NCBI RefSeq assembly: GCF_002865645.1
Contig: NW_020194555.1
Span: forward strand, 3,374,288 to 3,438,287
Direction of reading: 5' to 3'
Source of the DNA: Hyaloscypha bicolor E
Lineage: Eukaryota > Ascomycota > Leotiomycetes > Helotiales > Hyaloscyphaceae
Length of the DNA: 64,000 nt
Below the pieces are notes generated by a model that saw only the letters and a list, made by a program, of their open reading frames with translations, was not told the DNA's origin and searched no databases. Positions 20,790 to 30,210 of this stretch are shown piece by piece. The position numbers were made by a program, and so were the translations under genes. Each line of letters starts with the position of its first letter. The stretch's first letter is position 1.

Positions 20790-21656
20790 TCAGGGCCAAA
20801 GCTCTTCAACTTTCCATTTACCGACTTCTTTACCCCGCGGAGTCTCGCTGCCATTCGGTCCGACGAAGGTGTACTTCCACCGCCGAGACTTGTCGGGGAC
20901 GCTCAAATCGACCTGCTCAACCTCATCGGGCTTGATAATGATGACCCTAAAATTCTTCCTCGCAACCTCATCCTGTAGATCATTAACTCGCTGTCCCAAT
21001 CCCAAGTTCTTATCACTCGGCGGAATCGAAACAGGAGAACCAGGGACAGGATTTCTGAAGCTACCCCTCATGCCGGGACTCAGATTGCCGAAGTGAGCGG
21101 TGAGCTCTGTGCCCCAGCTCCAGCTGTCCCTCCCCTCCTCCTTCACAATCCGCATCCTCTCTCCAACCTTACTCTTCACGGTCCTCGTCCCGCTGGACTC
21201 CTCTCCAGAACCCTCGATATCTTGACCCACGATATATGCATCCCCTCTGATCCTCCATTGTGTCATCACATCCTTCACCCAAAACACAGCTTCAACAGGT
21301 CCACCTCCTCCGCTTCCCTGGCTCTGAGAAACATCACCATGACCAGGTGAACTAGCAAATATCTCTGGAACCTTCGCCATCCTAACATCGGTTGTCATAG
21401 TCAAGAGATCGCTCTCGTAGACTCGATCATTTTTCGGTGCCTCGTTGTGCTTGTTCTCGGGCAGCTCTGCCCACATCCCCCGATAAATGCAGGTTCTAGC
21501 TCGCGGGACATATGGGACTGGCGAGTCTTTGGATTCTGCTGGGTGGAGAGATGTGAAGACGAATTCGGGAGAGTCCATCTTGGAGAGATGGGAACAGAAG
21601 AGTGGCCGCCATGGCGCGACGCCGGCGCTCGACGGGGTCTTCGAAGTCGTTGACAT
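20790..21656 (-). CDS. PNPOx-like FMN-binding protein (Pyridox_oxase_2/Alr4036 type)
   Basis: Single exon, 288 residues from ATG at 21656; a GTG six codons further upstream is unlikely to be used. The order of blocks matches the fungal Alr4036-like split-barrel family. APWRPLFCSHLSKMD opens the domain, then ARTCIYRGMW (the RT...RG segment lining the flavin pocket), SDLLTMTTDVRMAKVPEIF, VEAVFWVKDVMTQWRIRGDAYIVG, and the C-terminal FRVIIIKPDEVEQVDLS with RRWKYTFVG. Members bind FMN and resemble pyridoxamine phosphate oxidase, but most have no proven substrate. A Gly/Ser-rich insert (SQSQGSGGGGP) is probably a surface loop. No targeting signal is obvious. The next gene is divergent, 850 bases away. 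Confidence 0.82.
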   Translation of the reverse strand: MSTTSKTPSSAGVAPWRPLFCSHLSKMDSPEFVFTSLHPAESKDSPVPYVPRARTCIYRGMWAELPENKHNEAPKNDRVYESDLLTMTTDVRMAKVPEIFASSPGHGDVSQSQGSGGGGPVEAVFWVKDVMTQWRIRGDAYIVGQDIEGSGEESSGTRTVKSKVGERMRIVKEEGRDSWSWGTELTAHFGNLSPGMRGSFRNPVPGSPVSIPPSDKNLGLGQRVNDLQDEVARKNFRVIIIKPDEVEQVDLSVPDKSRRWKYTFVGPNGSETPRGKEVGKWKVEELWP

Positions 21657-22509
21657 TGTGCGAGCGATCTGCACGAGACGGGCGCTGGCTGAGGAAGCTA
21701 TCGTGAATATAAGTATCGATTAATCTTGTCGTGATATATGTAAACAATGCCTCTGCAACTCGCTCTCCCAAGTCGGATGTTCAAGAACAAAAGGGAGTTG
21801 TGGATTGAAATCCATGATGATGACATGAGGAAGCGCGAGGCTGACGCAGCCTCGTGCGCCACCAATCACAGCCGAGTTTCTGCGGACCCACCTCCGCATG
21901 GCTGGGCGTACGTTTGACCTCTATCCCCTTTTTGAATCGCCTCGACTCCTCTCGCTTCTTTTGCTCAGACTGCTTGGAAACCAAGGTGGCCTCGTCCACA
22001 AGAGCCCAAAAATATGCAGTCTTGGCCCCGGGTCAATATCTACCGAGTGGGAGGTTATTTCGACAACGGCTAAAAATGATCAACAGCACCCCTCACTCAT
22101 CAACCTGAGGGAATACAAATTTCCTGAACCAGCCCCATTCCTGGAGAAATTATGCCTCCAATGAGATCTCGAGGCGCAAAGAAGCGTCCAATCCCCGATA
22201 TTTGCATCCAATCAAGCGACAGGGAGGACAGGACCTGCAGCCTGAGATCATCAATGTCTGGGGTATGTGGGGGTGGCGCTCTCAGGAGGAAGATGTTTTC
22301 TGTTGTTCTGAAGTTATGGATAGCTCTTGCTCTAACGTCTCCCACTCTTTCTCGTTGATTTCTTACGCGCCTTTCTTTTGATCCTTCCCTTTTAGCTACT
22401 CTTCGTACGAGTTCTCGAGCAGTCGAGCGAGCTCGTGCTGTAAGAATCGCCCAGTTTTCAACGACCATCCGCGCTTTTGCACCCACTCAATTGAGAGATA
22501 ACCACAAGT
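21657..22509. other. Divergent promoter between PNPOx-like and exopolygalacturonase genes
   Basis: 853 bases, no supported gene. Short frames on both strands lack motifs. Confidence 0.55.
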
Positions 22510-24068
22510 ATGCGGTTAACAATCGTCTCGGCGCTCCTCGCTGCTAGCTTTACACTTTCAGCTGCGAATTCTTGGGGGCCCTGGGGATCACCGCCGACCG
22601 GTCCATCCAACAATGGCAAGACTTGCACAGTTCGGGCTCTAGGCAACAGAAAGGACGACACCCGGCAAATCCTAGACGCGTTTAAAGATTGCAACAATGG
22701 TGGAACTGTCGTTTTTCCCGAAGGCCAGAATTACTGGATTGCTACGAAGTTGAACCCCGTTATCTCCGATGTCACGGTCGAGTGGAAAGGTGTCTGGACG
22801 GCATGGATTCTTTCCAAAAGGAACATAGATAGGGTTTGCTAAGAAGTAATGCAGCTTTCAGACGATCTCAGCTACTGGCGAAACAACTCCTATCCCATTG
22901 CCTTCCAAAATCACCACGCTGGGTTCATTATCACTGGAGAGAGGATACATATCAATGGCTACGGCACTGGTGGAATTTATGGGAACGGGAATGCGTGGTA
23001 TAATGCCGAAGAAGCAAATACACAGCCGGGGAGGCCGATGCCTTTTGTCTTTTGGAACGTGAGCGATGTGTTCGTCGAGCACTGTAACTCTCCAGTTGTT
23101 CCATGAAGAGAACTGCCAGCTCACACATGTAGTTTATGTGAAGGACCCTCCGCTTTGGTCTTTGAATATTATGAACGGAAAGAACATGTGGTTCGACGAT
23201 ATCCTCTGCAACGCAACAGCAGTCAACGCTCCATTTGGCACAAACTGGGTGCAGAACACAGACGGCTTCGACACCATGGACGCCTACAACGTCATGCTGA
23301 CGAATATGGTCTACCAAGGCGGCGATGATTGCATAGCCATCAAGCCAAGGTCCTACAACATCTTCGTCCAGAATGTACCTCACCTCCCCCACCATCTCTG
23401 GGTCTTTGCTGATCTGGAACAGATTACCTGCCATGGCGGAAACGGCATCGCAATCGGGAGTCTTGGTCAATATCTCGAAGACAGTTCTGTCGTCAACGTT
23501 CTGGTAAAGGATGCCCAGATCCTCACTCACAATAACGATATGCATAACTCGGCGTACATAAAGACCTGGGTTGGGGCTCTGGTCCCTCAGTCTGGGTACG
23601 AGAGTGCCGGCCTGCCTCGTGGCGGTGGTTGGTGAGTCCCATCCCCTTCCAATTCTCAAGCTGCCGAACTCGATCTTGCCTTCTCTCATAACTTTCATAA
23701 ATGCCGAGAGCTGATGAGCACTCAGGGGCGTGGTGCAAAATATCCGCTTCGAGAACTTCCACCTCGTGGGCCCCGCCATCGGACCAGATATCACCCAAGA
23801 CTCGGGCAACAACGGCTCCTTTTCCGGCACCTCAAAGATGGAGATTTCAAACATCGCCTACGTGAACTTCACAGGCTACCTGGCTGGCGCGAAGGGTAAT
23901 CGTACCGCGGCGATCAGTTGCAGTAAAGTAAATCCGTGCTATAATATTGCGTTGAAGGGGATCGAGTTGGCGCCGAGTGTTAATGCGAGTGCTCAGACGC
24001 AGGCGGTGGGGACTTGTGCTTATGTTGCGAGTGGTGGGGTTAGTGGGTTGAGTGGGAGTGGGTGCTAG
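22510..24068 (+). CDS. Secreted GH28 exopolygalacturonase-like enzyme (PgxB type)
   Basis: Best model: exons 22510-22800, 22855-23083, 23133-23374, 23423-23631 and 23726-24068, 437 residues. The signal peptide is MRLTIVSALLAASFTLSAA. GH28 hallmarks are WVQNTDGFDTMD (NTD motif), YQGGDDCIAIK (catalytic DD pair), CHGGNGIAIGSLGQY and AYIKTWVG (the RIK-like site, here YIK). The usual GHG is GNG here, which I associate with the exopolygalacturonase B/xylogalacturonase-like branch. Family knowledge: such enzymes trim galacturonic acid residues from pectin chain ends outside the cell. Intron 1 is abnormal: the length-conserving model needs a GC donor at 22801, while a GT donor at 22792 drops three residues (VWT). 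Introns 2-4 are canonical. Several NxS/T sites suggest N-glycosylation. Confidence 0.85.
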
Positions 24069-26501
24069 AAGGCGACTTGCGAGGGGAACGGCTGTGGAAT
24101 GAATTGGATATAAAGTAATGTTTACCCAGGATCTACAAGTGTAGCTTAAAACCTACATGGTATCGGTGGTACAATGACCAAAGCTGAGAAGGAGTAATCA
24201 TTGTCCTATTACGCTTTGGAACAATTTGACAGCGGCTATAGTTTTCAGCTTCTCTTTCACCTAAACTTTGCAATTCGCTGCTGTTTCTTTCATCGCAAGT
24301 GCTATCGGCTTGAATTTTGCTTTCAGTCAAGCAAGCGCTGTCTCATAGCAGCTTTTCATGAAACAGAGGGATTACTCACCTCTTTGCGGCACAAATCACC
24401 CAAAAACATGGAAGAATTGTCCCTCCACTTTCTTGCACAATCAATTAAGAACCGTAGTGCATTAAATCTTGGCAGCTCGCAAAGCTAAAGGAGGAGAATA
24501 GCGTTCCAGAGACGGCGAGGCGTCGCGACCGTCCTCAACGTTTCTTAAATACTCATTTCTTCAGTGGATGAACATCGTTTGTACCCTTCCGAGTTCACAT
24601 CTTCTTGTTCGGTAACTGTTCCTGCCATTTTAGAAAACACTCGGCGCAGCCAAGGAGCCCAGAATGTATAAAACTTTACAAGAGCATTATGCTATTATAA
24701 AACGCTACCCGCAATATTATCTTGCATCTTAGATATCCTTTTCCAGGTATGCAAAAACCCGGTCCACGCGACGACGAGCCATTGTTCGACTTGTGAGCTA
24801 GATATTCAGTTCCTGTCACTCTTTGCAGTCCGCCATGAGACTTCTCTCTTTCAGGAACCAGCACACCTTACCGCCATATCAACCTCCTTACCTTCCGTCT
24901 CAAGCTTTGTCAGCTGTACCCTTGTTGTCAATAAAGCAAGCGCTGTCACCTCTTGTCATGGGCAGTGTCAAAGAAGAGAAAGGAGCACTCGACTACTTTC
25001 CATGCATGTCAGTCGATGGACAGAAGCACCTTCATGCAAGAATGTGGAGCACAAGTCTACCAAGCTCCACACCCACCGGAATAGCTCTAAGGGGCAGAGG
25101 CTTCTGGAAGGGTTTGCCGGTCGTGTCGTTTGGGGGGAGGGCTATCGCCCTCGACTGTGTGGAAAGGCTGACGGAGATGGCAGGTTATGTCAACAGGCTC
25201 GAAGAACGACGTCATGATTGTCAATACTGCCACGGGTGCTATTGCCTCTTGCTCCCACAGTAATTAACACTCCACATCTTTAAACCTCCCAGACTAATAT
25301 ACTTAGATGTCAATGCGCCAAATGGATGGGATCAAATCACTGGCGGAGAGGTCCCTGTTGATACCTACAGCAAAGTAAGTTCTTGCCAAGTCATTCATTC
25401 TTCAAATTCTTTGGAGCTAACAACCAATTCACAGTTCAATATGTTCTCCAATGGAGACAGCCGTCTTTAATATGTTTCTAAATCCACTACATATCAATCC
25501 TCTATAGCTCCTCGTTGTTCAATGTGGATTAGCTGACGCGTGGCACAGGATCAAGAACCAAGCAAATGGCTGGTGTATGGATATGGCACAGGCAAGCTCT
25601 GCGGATGGGACAAATGTTCTGTGCTACCACCCCCATGGTGGTACCAACCAGGCCTGGATTATATTCTTGCATAGTAATAGAAATCAGGAAAAGTTGATCT
25701 GGGTTTTCGTTTTTGAGTTCTTGTGGATTTAGGTTTCACCTCATGGGTTTCCTAAATTCTTACCCGAATAGTAACACATATCTCATGAGTAATACAAAGC
25801 AGTGTTCTTGTCTTGATTTTTTTAATAGTAATCGATTTGTAACTGTCTTCTGAGAAATCGAGTCCTATCATGTGTGAAAAGCCCCTATGCACGTGACCAT
25901 ATCTATCTCCCTATATTTTTCTTGGCTTAGTACTGGTGGACAATTGAATTTCGCAGCATGAGCCCAAATCCTCTCAGCATCCTGGAAGACTACTGCTTCT
26001 TTTTTTACCAATGGATATTGAAAAGAGCATGCTGACAGCGATCTCGTCTCAACATACATTCGGGAATCACCCGAGCCTGCTCAGCCTGCTGTAAACAGGT
26101 GGCGCCATGTCTCAGCCTCATGGCTTATTTTTGGGGTCATTCAAAGACCGCCTCTACCACGAAGTTTCGAACTTCAGCCCACTCGAGTCCAGACGCTCTT
26201 GAATTCTATCTATACGGCCACCGTCTTCCCGTCATTTACACAGTTGACAGCAGAGGTTGGCAGTTTCTCAAGCCTCACACTATCATACGAAGTATTTTTA
26301 TCAACCAGCCTCGCGCCACTGCACGATAGAGCACTCCCAAGCAGTCCTTCGACTTGCCTGCCCCATTACTGCTTCAGCAAGAGCCAGTCGAGGTATAATT
26401 TTGTTCCTCCAGTGATCAACCCTAGAATCTAACGAAAACAGGCACTTAGTGAAACTCCAGACAAGTGCGGCTGCGAGCGACCAGATTGACAAGGACCAGA
26501 A
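24069..26501. other. Gene-poor stretch with a lectin-like remnant
   Basis: 2.4 kb between the exopolygalacturonase and the HET gene. Apart from the ricin-B-like segment listed separately, I see short frames at 24823-25263 in three mutually shifted readings with patches that look coding (for example KNDVMIVNTATGAIASC near 25200). These do not join into one gene and suggest a decayed one. Confidence 0.45.
25549..25732 (+). pseudogene. Ricin-B-lectin-like (beta-trefoil QxW) fragment
   Basis: The segment reads IKNQANGWCMDMAQASSADG, then TNVLCYHPHGGTNQAW. This is one beta-trefoil subdomain with its closing Q-x-W motif. It begins just after a possible acceptor (GGCACAG) and runs into a tail that ends at 25732. 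Only one of the three repeats expected in a beta-trefoil is visible. Upstream, around 25310-25475, exon-like pieces (NAPNGWDQITGGEVPVDTYSK, then FNMFSNGD) are separated by a plausible 55-base intron. The frame then closes and I could not connect them to the lectin part. I read it as the 3' remnant of a carbohydrate-binding protein gene; an unusual splice structure is the alternative. Confidence 0.45.
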
Positions 26502-28637
26502 ATGCTGGAAGTCGATGAAACAGGGCAAGCCTCCGTTGGGGAATCCCAAGTCTCGCCGCAGCAAGGGTACAACAAGGGCCATGTCTACCGCGATCTCCAG
26601 GACTTCGACCAGATTCGCCTTCTGCACTTGAAACCGAAGTCGGGAAGTGAGAAGATTGAGTGCACCATCGAGCTCGCGAAGTTTTCCAAACAGCCAGAAT
26701 ACGAGGCCCTCTCATATATGTGGGGTCCGGCGAATCCCCTGCACTCGATACTTATCGACGGAGCAAATTTCGAGGTCCGGGAAAATCTCTGGCTGGCACT
26801 GCAGCATTTACGATTGGAGTCCGAGTCAAGAGTACTATGGATCGACGCTATATGTATCAATCAAGGGAATATTCATGAACGCAATCATCAAGTTGCTCAA
26901 ATGGCCCAGATCTACCAGGAAGCAACAACGGTCGTTGTATGGCTAGGAGCTCCGGACTCATCAAGTGCAATTGCTTTCGAGCTCCTTTCTTCGCCCCCGA
27001 AGTGGACCGCTTTCATCCAACCGTCGAATGATCTGGAGGTGCTCTCTCGAGGAAATCGGCAACTCTTTGCTCTTCACTCCCTTCTTAGTCGAGAGTATTG
27101 GAAGAGACTTTGGATTATCCAGGAATTTTTAATGGCCCAAAAATTCGTGCTCCAGTCTGGCGATGATCTATGTCCTCAATCTCACGTATCCCGGTTTTTT
27201 CAGCTATTAAGGGGCAGATCAAAGGTATCTGAACAAAACCCAAAGGTCTGGGAGGTCCAGGAACGACTCATCGTCTTGCGCGCTATTTTCAGCTCTACCC
27301 CAGTACGGCTCTTACTTCGACGAGACATGGGGAATAACGTAAAGCTAAGAAGGTCAAGACCAGGACCCGTCCCCTTGGAGCCTCTATATACCCTCTTCGA
27401 AGATTATAACAGGGCCCAATGCGAAGACCCGCGAGACAGAATTCTCGGTCTTCGTAGCCTAGCCTACGATTGTTGCAAGGAAGCTATTCCAGTACAGTAC
27501 TCGTTAGGTTGGGAAGGCACTCTTTGGAATCTTCTTCGCCACCAAATCCTTCACCATCCTTGGATGGCCCGGAAAGATGTGGATTGGAGCCCTCCAAAGT
27601 CGGTGGTAGCCAAAATTCATGAAATCTATCGCCAGAGTGAGGAGATCTCGCGTTATTCCACCAACAATAACTCTGCCGAGTTGTTCAAAGCTGGACTTAA
27701 TGAAGTTGCCAGATCCATTCGATATACTACGTCTAAAGACTCTCCAGTTGTGCTTCGTGGCCATGTGAGAGGTCGTATATGCTATCTCAGTGGAGAGCTA
27801 GATCATCTCAGGTGGGAGAGGGGTCTCTTCCCACAGGATTTCACAGCGATGATGAAAATACAACTGAAGTATATTTTCGACCAATGTACCTCGGAGGACC
27901 AACGTTTGTTAACAGGAGTGAGTGATCAACTTAGGCAGCCTTTTGGACGGGATGGCAAACGCCAATTTGAGAAGCATTTCTCCTCCGGTGATAGTTTTGT
28001 GGGTTTGGCAACTGGGAATGCTACAAGTCTCGACGGCAGCACGCTATCTGACAACCCCATCAGCTACAAGGGAAGTGGGTTTTGGACAGCACGACAATGC
28101 CCCGAGACCATAGAGAAAGAACTCAACTGGCTTCTTGCTGCTGCTCAGGAAGCTTTCCCAAATTCTCGCAAGGAGTTGGCTATTGAAGAGAACGGCTTAG
28201 TATTCTTCGCTTCCAATTTAACAAGAATAGGAGATCTAGTCTGTCAGTTTCCAGATTCAGACATTATTGCAGTTTCTAGTTCACCGGAGCGACTAAGGAG
28301 GGACGTCTGCCGTTGGCCGCTTCAACGGGCTTTCAACATTCTCGCGTCCCCATCAGGAGTCGCGGTCGATATCTGTGGAAAGCAAATGACGTTCCACGGA
28401 TCAGATCGATATGCTTTCTCAGTTCAAGTAAAGCCTCTTGATTTATGGAAACTGTGTCGGACACCACCTCTTATAGGTGAGCTTCATAACGAGGATGATT
28501 CCCTCGGGGACAGTTATTCGTCAGATATTTCTCCTGCTACACGAAATGATACGGAGCATGAGCCGAAAAAGAGAAGGACCGAGACCCGAGTACCATTCTT
28601 CAAAGGCCGAGGAACGACATCAAAACTTCGAGTCTAA
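26502..28637 (+). CDS. HET domain (heterokaryon incompatibility) protein
   Basis: Single exon, 711 residues. The three blocks of the HET domain are clear: YEALSYMWG near residue 66, VLWIDAICINQGNIHERNHQ near 112 and VVVWLGAPD near 144. Further conserved segments include YWKRLWIIQEFLMA and a DPRDRILGLRSLA block that often follows the domain in fungal HET proteins. No NACHT, WD40 or ankyrin partner is visible. The C-terminus is Ser-rich and basic (EPKKRRTETR), possibly a nuclear localisation signal. Family knowledge: HET proteins mediate non-self recognition and programmed cell death after hyphal fusion, though most copies in a genome have no known role. The start at 26502 precedes a non-conserved stretch of about 40 residues; a later Met is not excluded. 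Confidence 0.88.
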   Translation: MLEVDETGQASVGESQVSPQQGYNKGHVYRDLQDFDQIRLLHLKPKSGSEKIECTIELAKFSKQPEYEALSYMWGPANPLHSILIDGANFEVRENLWLALQHLRLESESRVLWIDAICINQGNIHERNHQVAQMAQIYQEATTVVVWLGAPDSSSAIAFELLSSPPKWTAFIQPSNDLEVLSRGNRQLFALHSLLSREYWKRLWIIQEFLMAQKFVLQSGDDLCPQSHVSRFFQLLRGRSKVSEQNPKVWEVQERLIVLRAIFSSTPVRLLLRRDMGNNVKLRRSRPGPVPLEPLYTLFEDYNRAQCEDPRDRILGLRSLAYDCCKEAIPVQYSLGWEGTLWNLLRHQILHHPWMARKDVDWSPPKSVVAKIHEIYRQSEEISRYSTNNNSAELFKAGLNEVARSIRYTTSKDSPVVLRGHVRGRICYLSGELDHLRWERGLFPQDFTAMMKIQLKYIFDQCTSEDQRLLTGVSDQLRQPFGRDGKRQFEKHFSSGDSFVGLATGNATSLDGSTLSDNPISYKGSGFWTARQCPETIEKELNWLLAAAQEAFPNSRKELAIEENGLVFFASNLTRIGDLVCQFPDSDIIAVSSSPERLRRDVCRWPLQRAFNILASPSGVAVDICGKQMTFHGSDRYAFSVQVKPLDLWKLCRTPPLIGELHNEDDSLGDSYSSDISPATRNDTEHEPKKRRTETRVPFFKGRGTTSKLRV

Positions 28638-28680
28638 GAAATCGAGAAGTGTTGACTTGGATCGCCCCTCCGAATGGGAG

Positions 28681-28709
28681 GGAGGAAGGAAGGAAGGAAG
28701 GAAGGAAGG
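28681..28709 (+). repeat. (GGAA)n microsatellite
   Basis: About seven tandem GGAA units starting 44 bases after the HET stop codon. Confidence 0.9.
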
Positions 28710-28806
28710 CCGCATTCCATCTAGGACTATACACATTTTCATTTCCTTCGTCTTCATATCCGCTCAGAAGGCGCGCACCAACAGCCATTTCGAGGTTCTT
28801 GACGGC

Positions 28807-29025
28807 ATGCCAACGACCAAGGCCACCCCGGGAGGAACATACGCTATATTCTGGTTATTGGCGATATTGTGGATTGGAATGTTTGCAGGTCTGATAGCAT
28901 TATGGAGCAATGATTATAGCACGCCTTCAAAAAAGTTGAAGACGAGGGGATTTGATCCTGATCCTACAGACGGTATTTCCAATGGTGCTCAGAATGGCCA
29001 AGTAGTTGGATGCTTGACTATTTAA
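28807..29025 (+). CDS. Possible small single-pass membrane protein
   Basis: A 72-codon frame starting MPTTKATPGGT with one strong hydrophobic segment (AIFWLLAILWIGMFAGLIALW) near residues 13-33. A polar tail follows. The frame is also open upstream through the GGAA repeat, so the true start is unclear. It could be a C-terminal extension spliced to the HET gene, an independent small gene or chance. I do not recognise a family. Confidence 0.25.
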   Translation: MPTTKATPGGTYAIFWLLAILWIGMFAGLIALWSNDYSTPSKKLKTRGFDPDPTDGISNGAQNGQVVGCLTI

Positions 29026-29496
29026 TAGTTGGGTAAGTTGTCGAAGACTTTCTCCATTATCTGATAAAGTGCTAATGGACTGGAACAGACTCGGAAGTTT
29101 CCAGGTTATGTATAATCTGTACGCGTCGTTGAGAAATTCGGGGAAGGCAAACGAAGACACTACAAGCAATCGTGCTGTTGGAAGAAGATGCAAGCTAGAG
29201 CGATTTTATACCAACCTCTATGTTTTACTTAGCAGGTATTGACAACGAGGCGATGTGTTGTTATATTGTTCCATGACTATCCGTTGTATTTCCTTCAGAT
29301 ACTAGTTCTACTCCTCCTAAAATAAGAGTCGTACTGGCGAAGCCCGCACCCCGCAGCGCTTTCCATCTAAGAGGCGGCGCTTTTTCAAACTACTGGTTAT
29401 CTATCCATTTGCAACATCCAGCATATTAGAAGCCGGCTTTGGTTTGGTTTAGGTGTATCTCCAATTAGCCCCACCGACAACGTCCCAGCACTCCAG

Positions 29497-29626
29497 TCCA
29501 AAATCCAAAATCCCCTGTGTCCAAATATCCCCATGTCCCACGCCCAAAATCCCCCCAACTTTAAATTCTCCCCACGTCCAAAATCCTCCCAAGTCTAAAT
29601 CCCCCCAATGTCCCAAGTCTAAAGCC
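29497..29626. repeat. Degenerate 17-base minisatellite
   Basis: About seven imperfect copies of a C/A-rich unit, approximately TCCAAAATCCCCCCAAG on the plus strand, with length and base changes between copies. On the minus strand it reads as Gly/Trp/Leu/Asp-rich peptide. It begins shortly downstream, in reading direction, of the ABC-transporter stub. Confidence 0.8.
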
Positions 29627-29658
29627 AGATTCAAAGCTAACATCTGCCACAATAGTAT

Positions 29659-29883
29659 TTAAAACATTCGAGTCGTCCCAAAGACAGCCACCGTCGAAAT
29701 CCACACGTCGAGGAAGCACGGCGTGAAGTCGGATCTGAAGGGGCTCAGCGGAGTCCATCCCTCAGCATTGGCGCATAGTAGCTGCCGGCATGGCGTTGTC
29801 GCCGTGGCGTCAGACTTGCTAGCGGAGAAAGAGGATGGGACTTCGAGGAAGGGTTGCGCAGAAGAGGGAGTATCGACAAGCAT
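29659..29883 (-). pseudogene. Truncated N-terminus of an MRP/Ycf1-type ABC transporter
   Basis: On the minus strand, starting from an ATG at 29883, the frame reads MLVDTPSSAQPF and later LLCANAEGWTPLSPFRSDFT and PCFLDVWISTVAVFG, then stops at about 29659. The C-x-N-x-EGW-x-P-(L/V)S...DFTPCF(L/I)DVW block is the extreme N-terminal signature of fungal ABC-C full transporters, directly before TMD0. No further membrane helices, Walker motifs or LSGGQ follow: the minisatellite lies there, then the 3' flank of another gene. It is therefore a fragment of about 70 residues. Recognition is by remembered motif; no search was run. Confidence 0.6.
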
Positions 29884-30210
29884 GACGGCTTCGTGCGATG
29901 TGCCGAAGCCTTCTCGTGACGACGAGGAGGTTTGCAAGGCAGATGTGGAAGTAAGAGAGAACAGACGAATCAAATTAAAGATTCACTCAACCACACTTTC
30001 TCCTCCGGTATTGCATTGTACCCGAACGACTGGAACATTCAAAGGAGCAGCAGACCACTAAACCTATTTGAATAGAGTTTCCAATTTCTCAACTAATGCA
30101 AGGGTATATGCAAAATGCCCCTAGAGACTCCATTCGCAATGCAAGGAAACGCGAACACAAACCCCACTCCTTTCTCCATCCATCACTCAACAACCTCCAA
30201 GGCTCTTTCT

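Larger units (their letters stand above)
28638..30210. other. Repeat-rich interval with gene fragments
   Basis: 1.57 kb between the HET gene and the DHA1 transporter. It holds a GGAA microsatellite, a small membrane ORF, a 17-base minisatellite and a truncated ABC-transporter N-terminus, each listed separately. Nothing else is recognisable. Confidence 0.6.
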
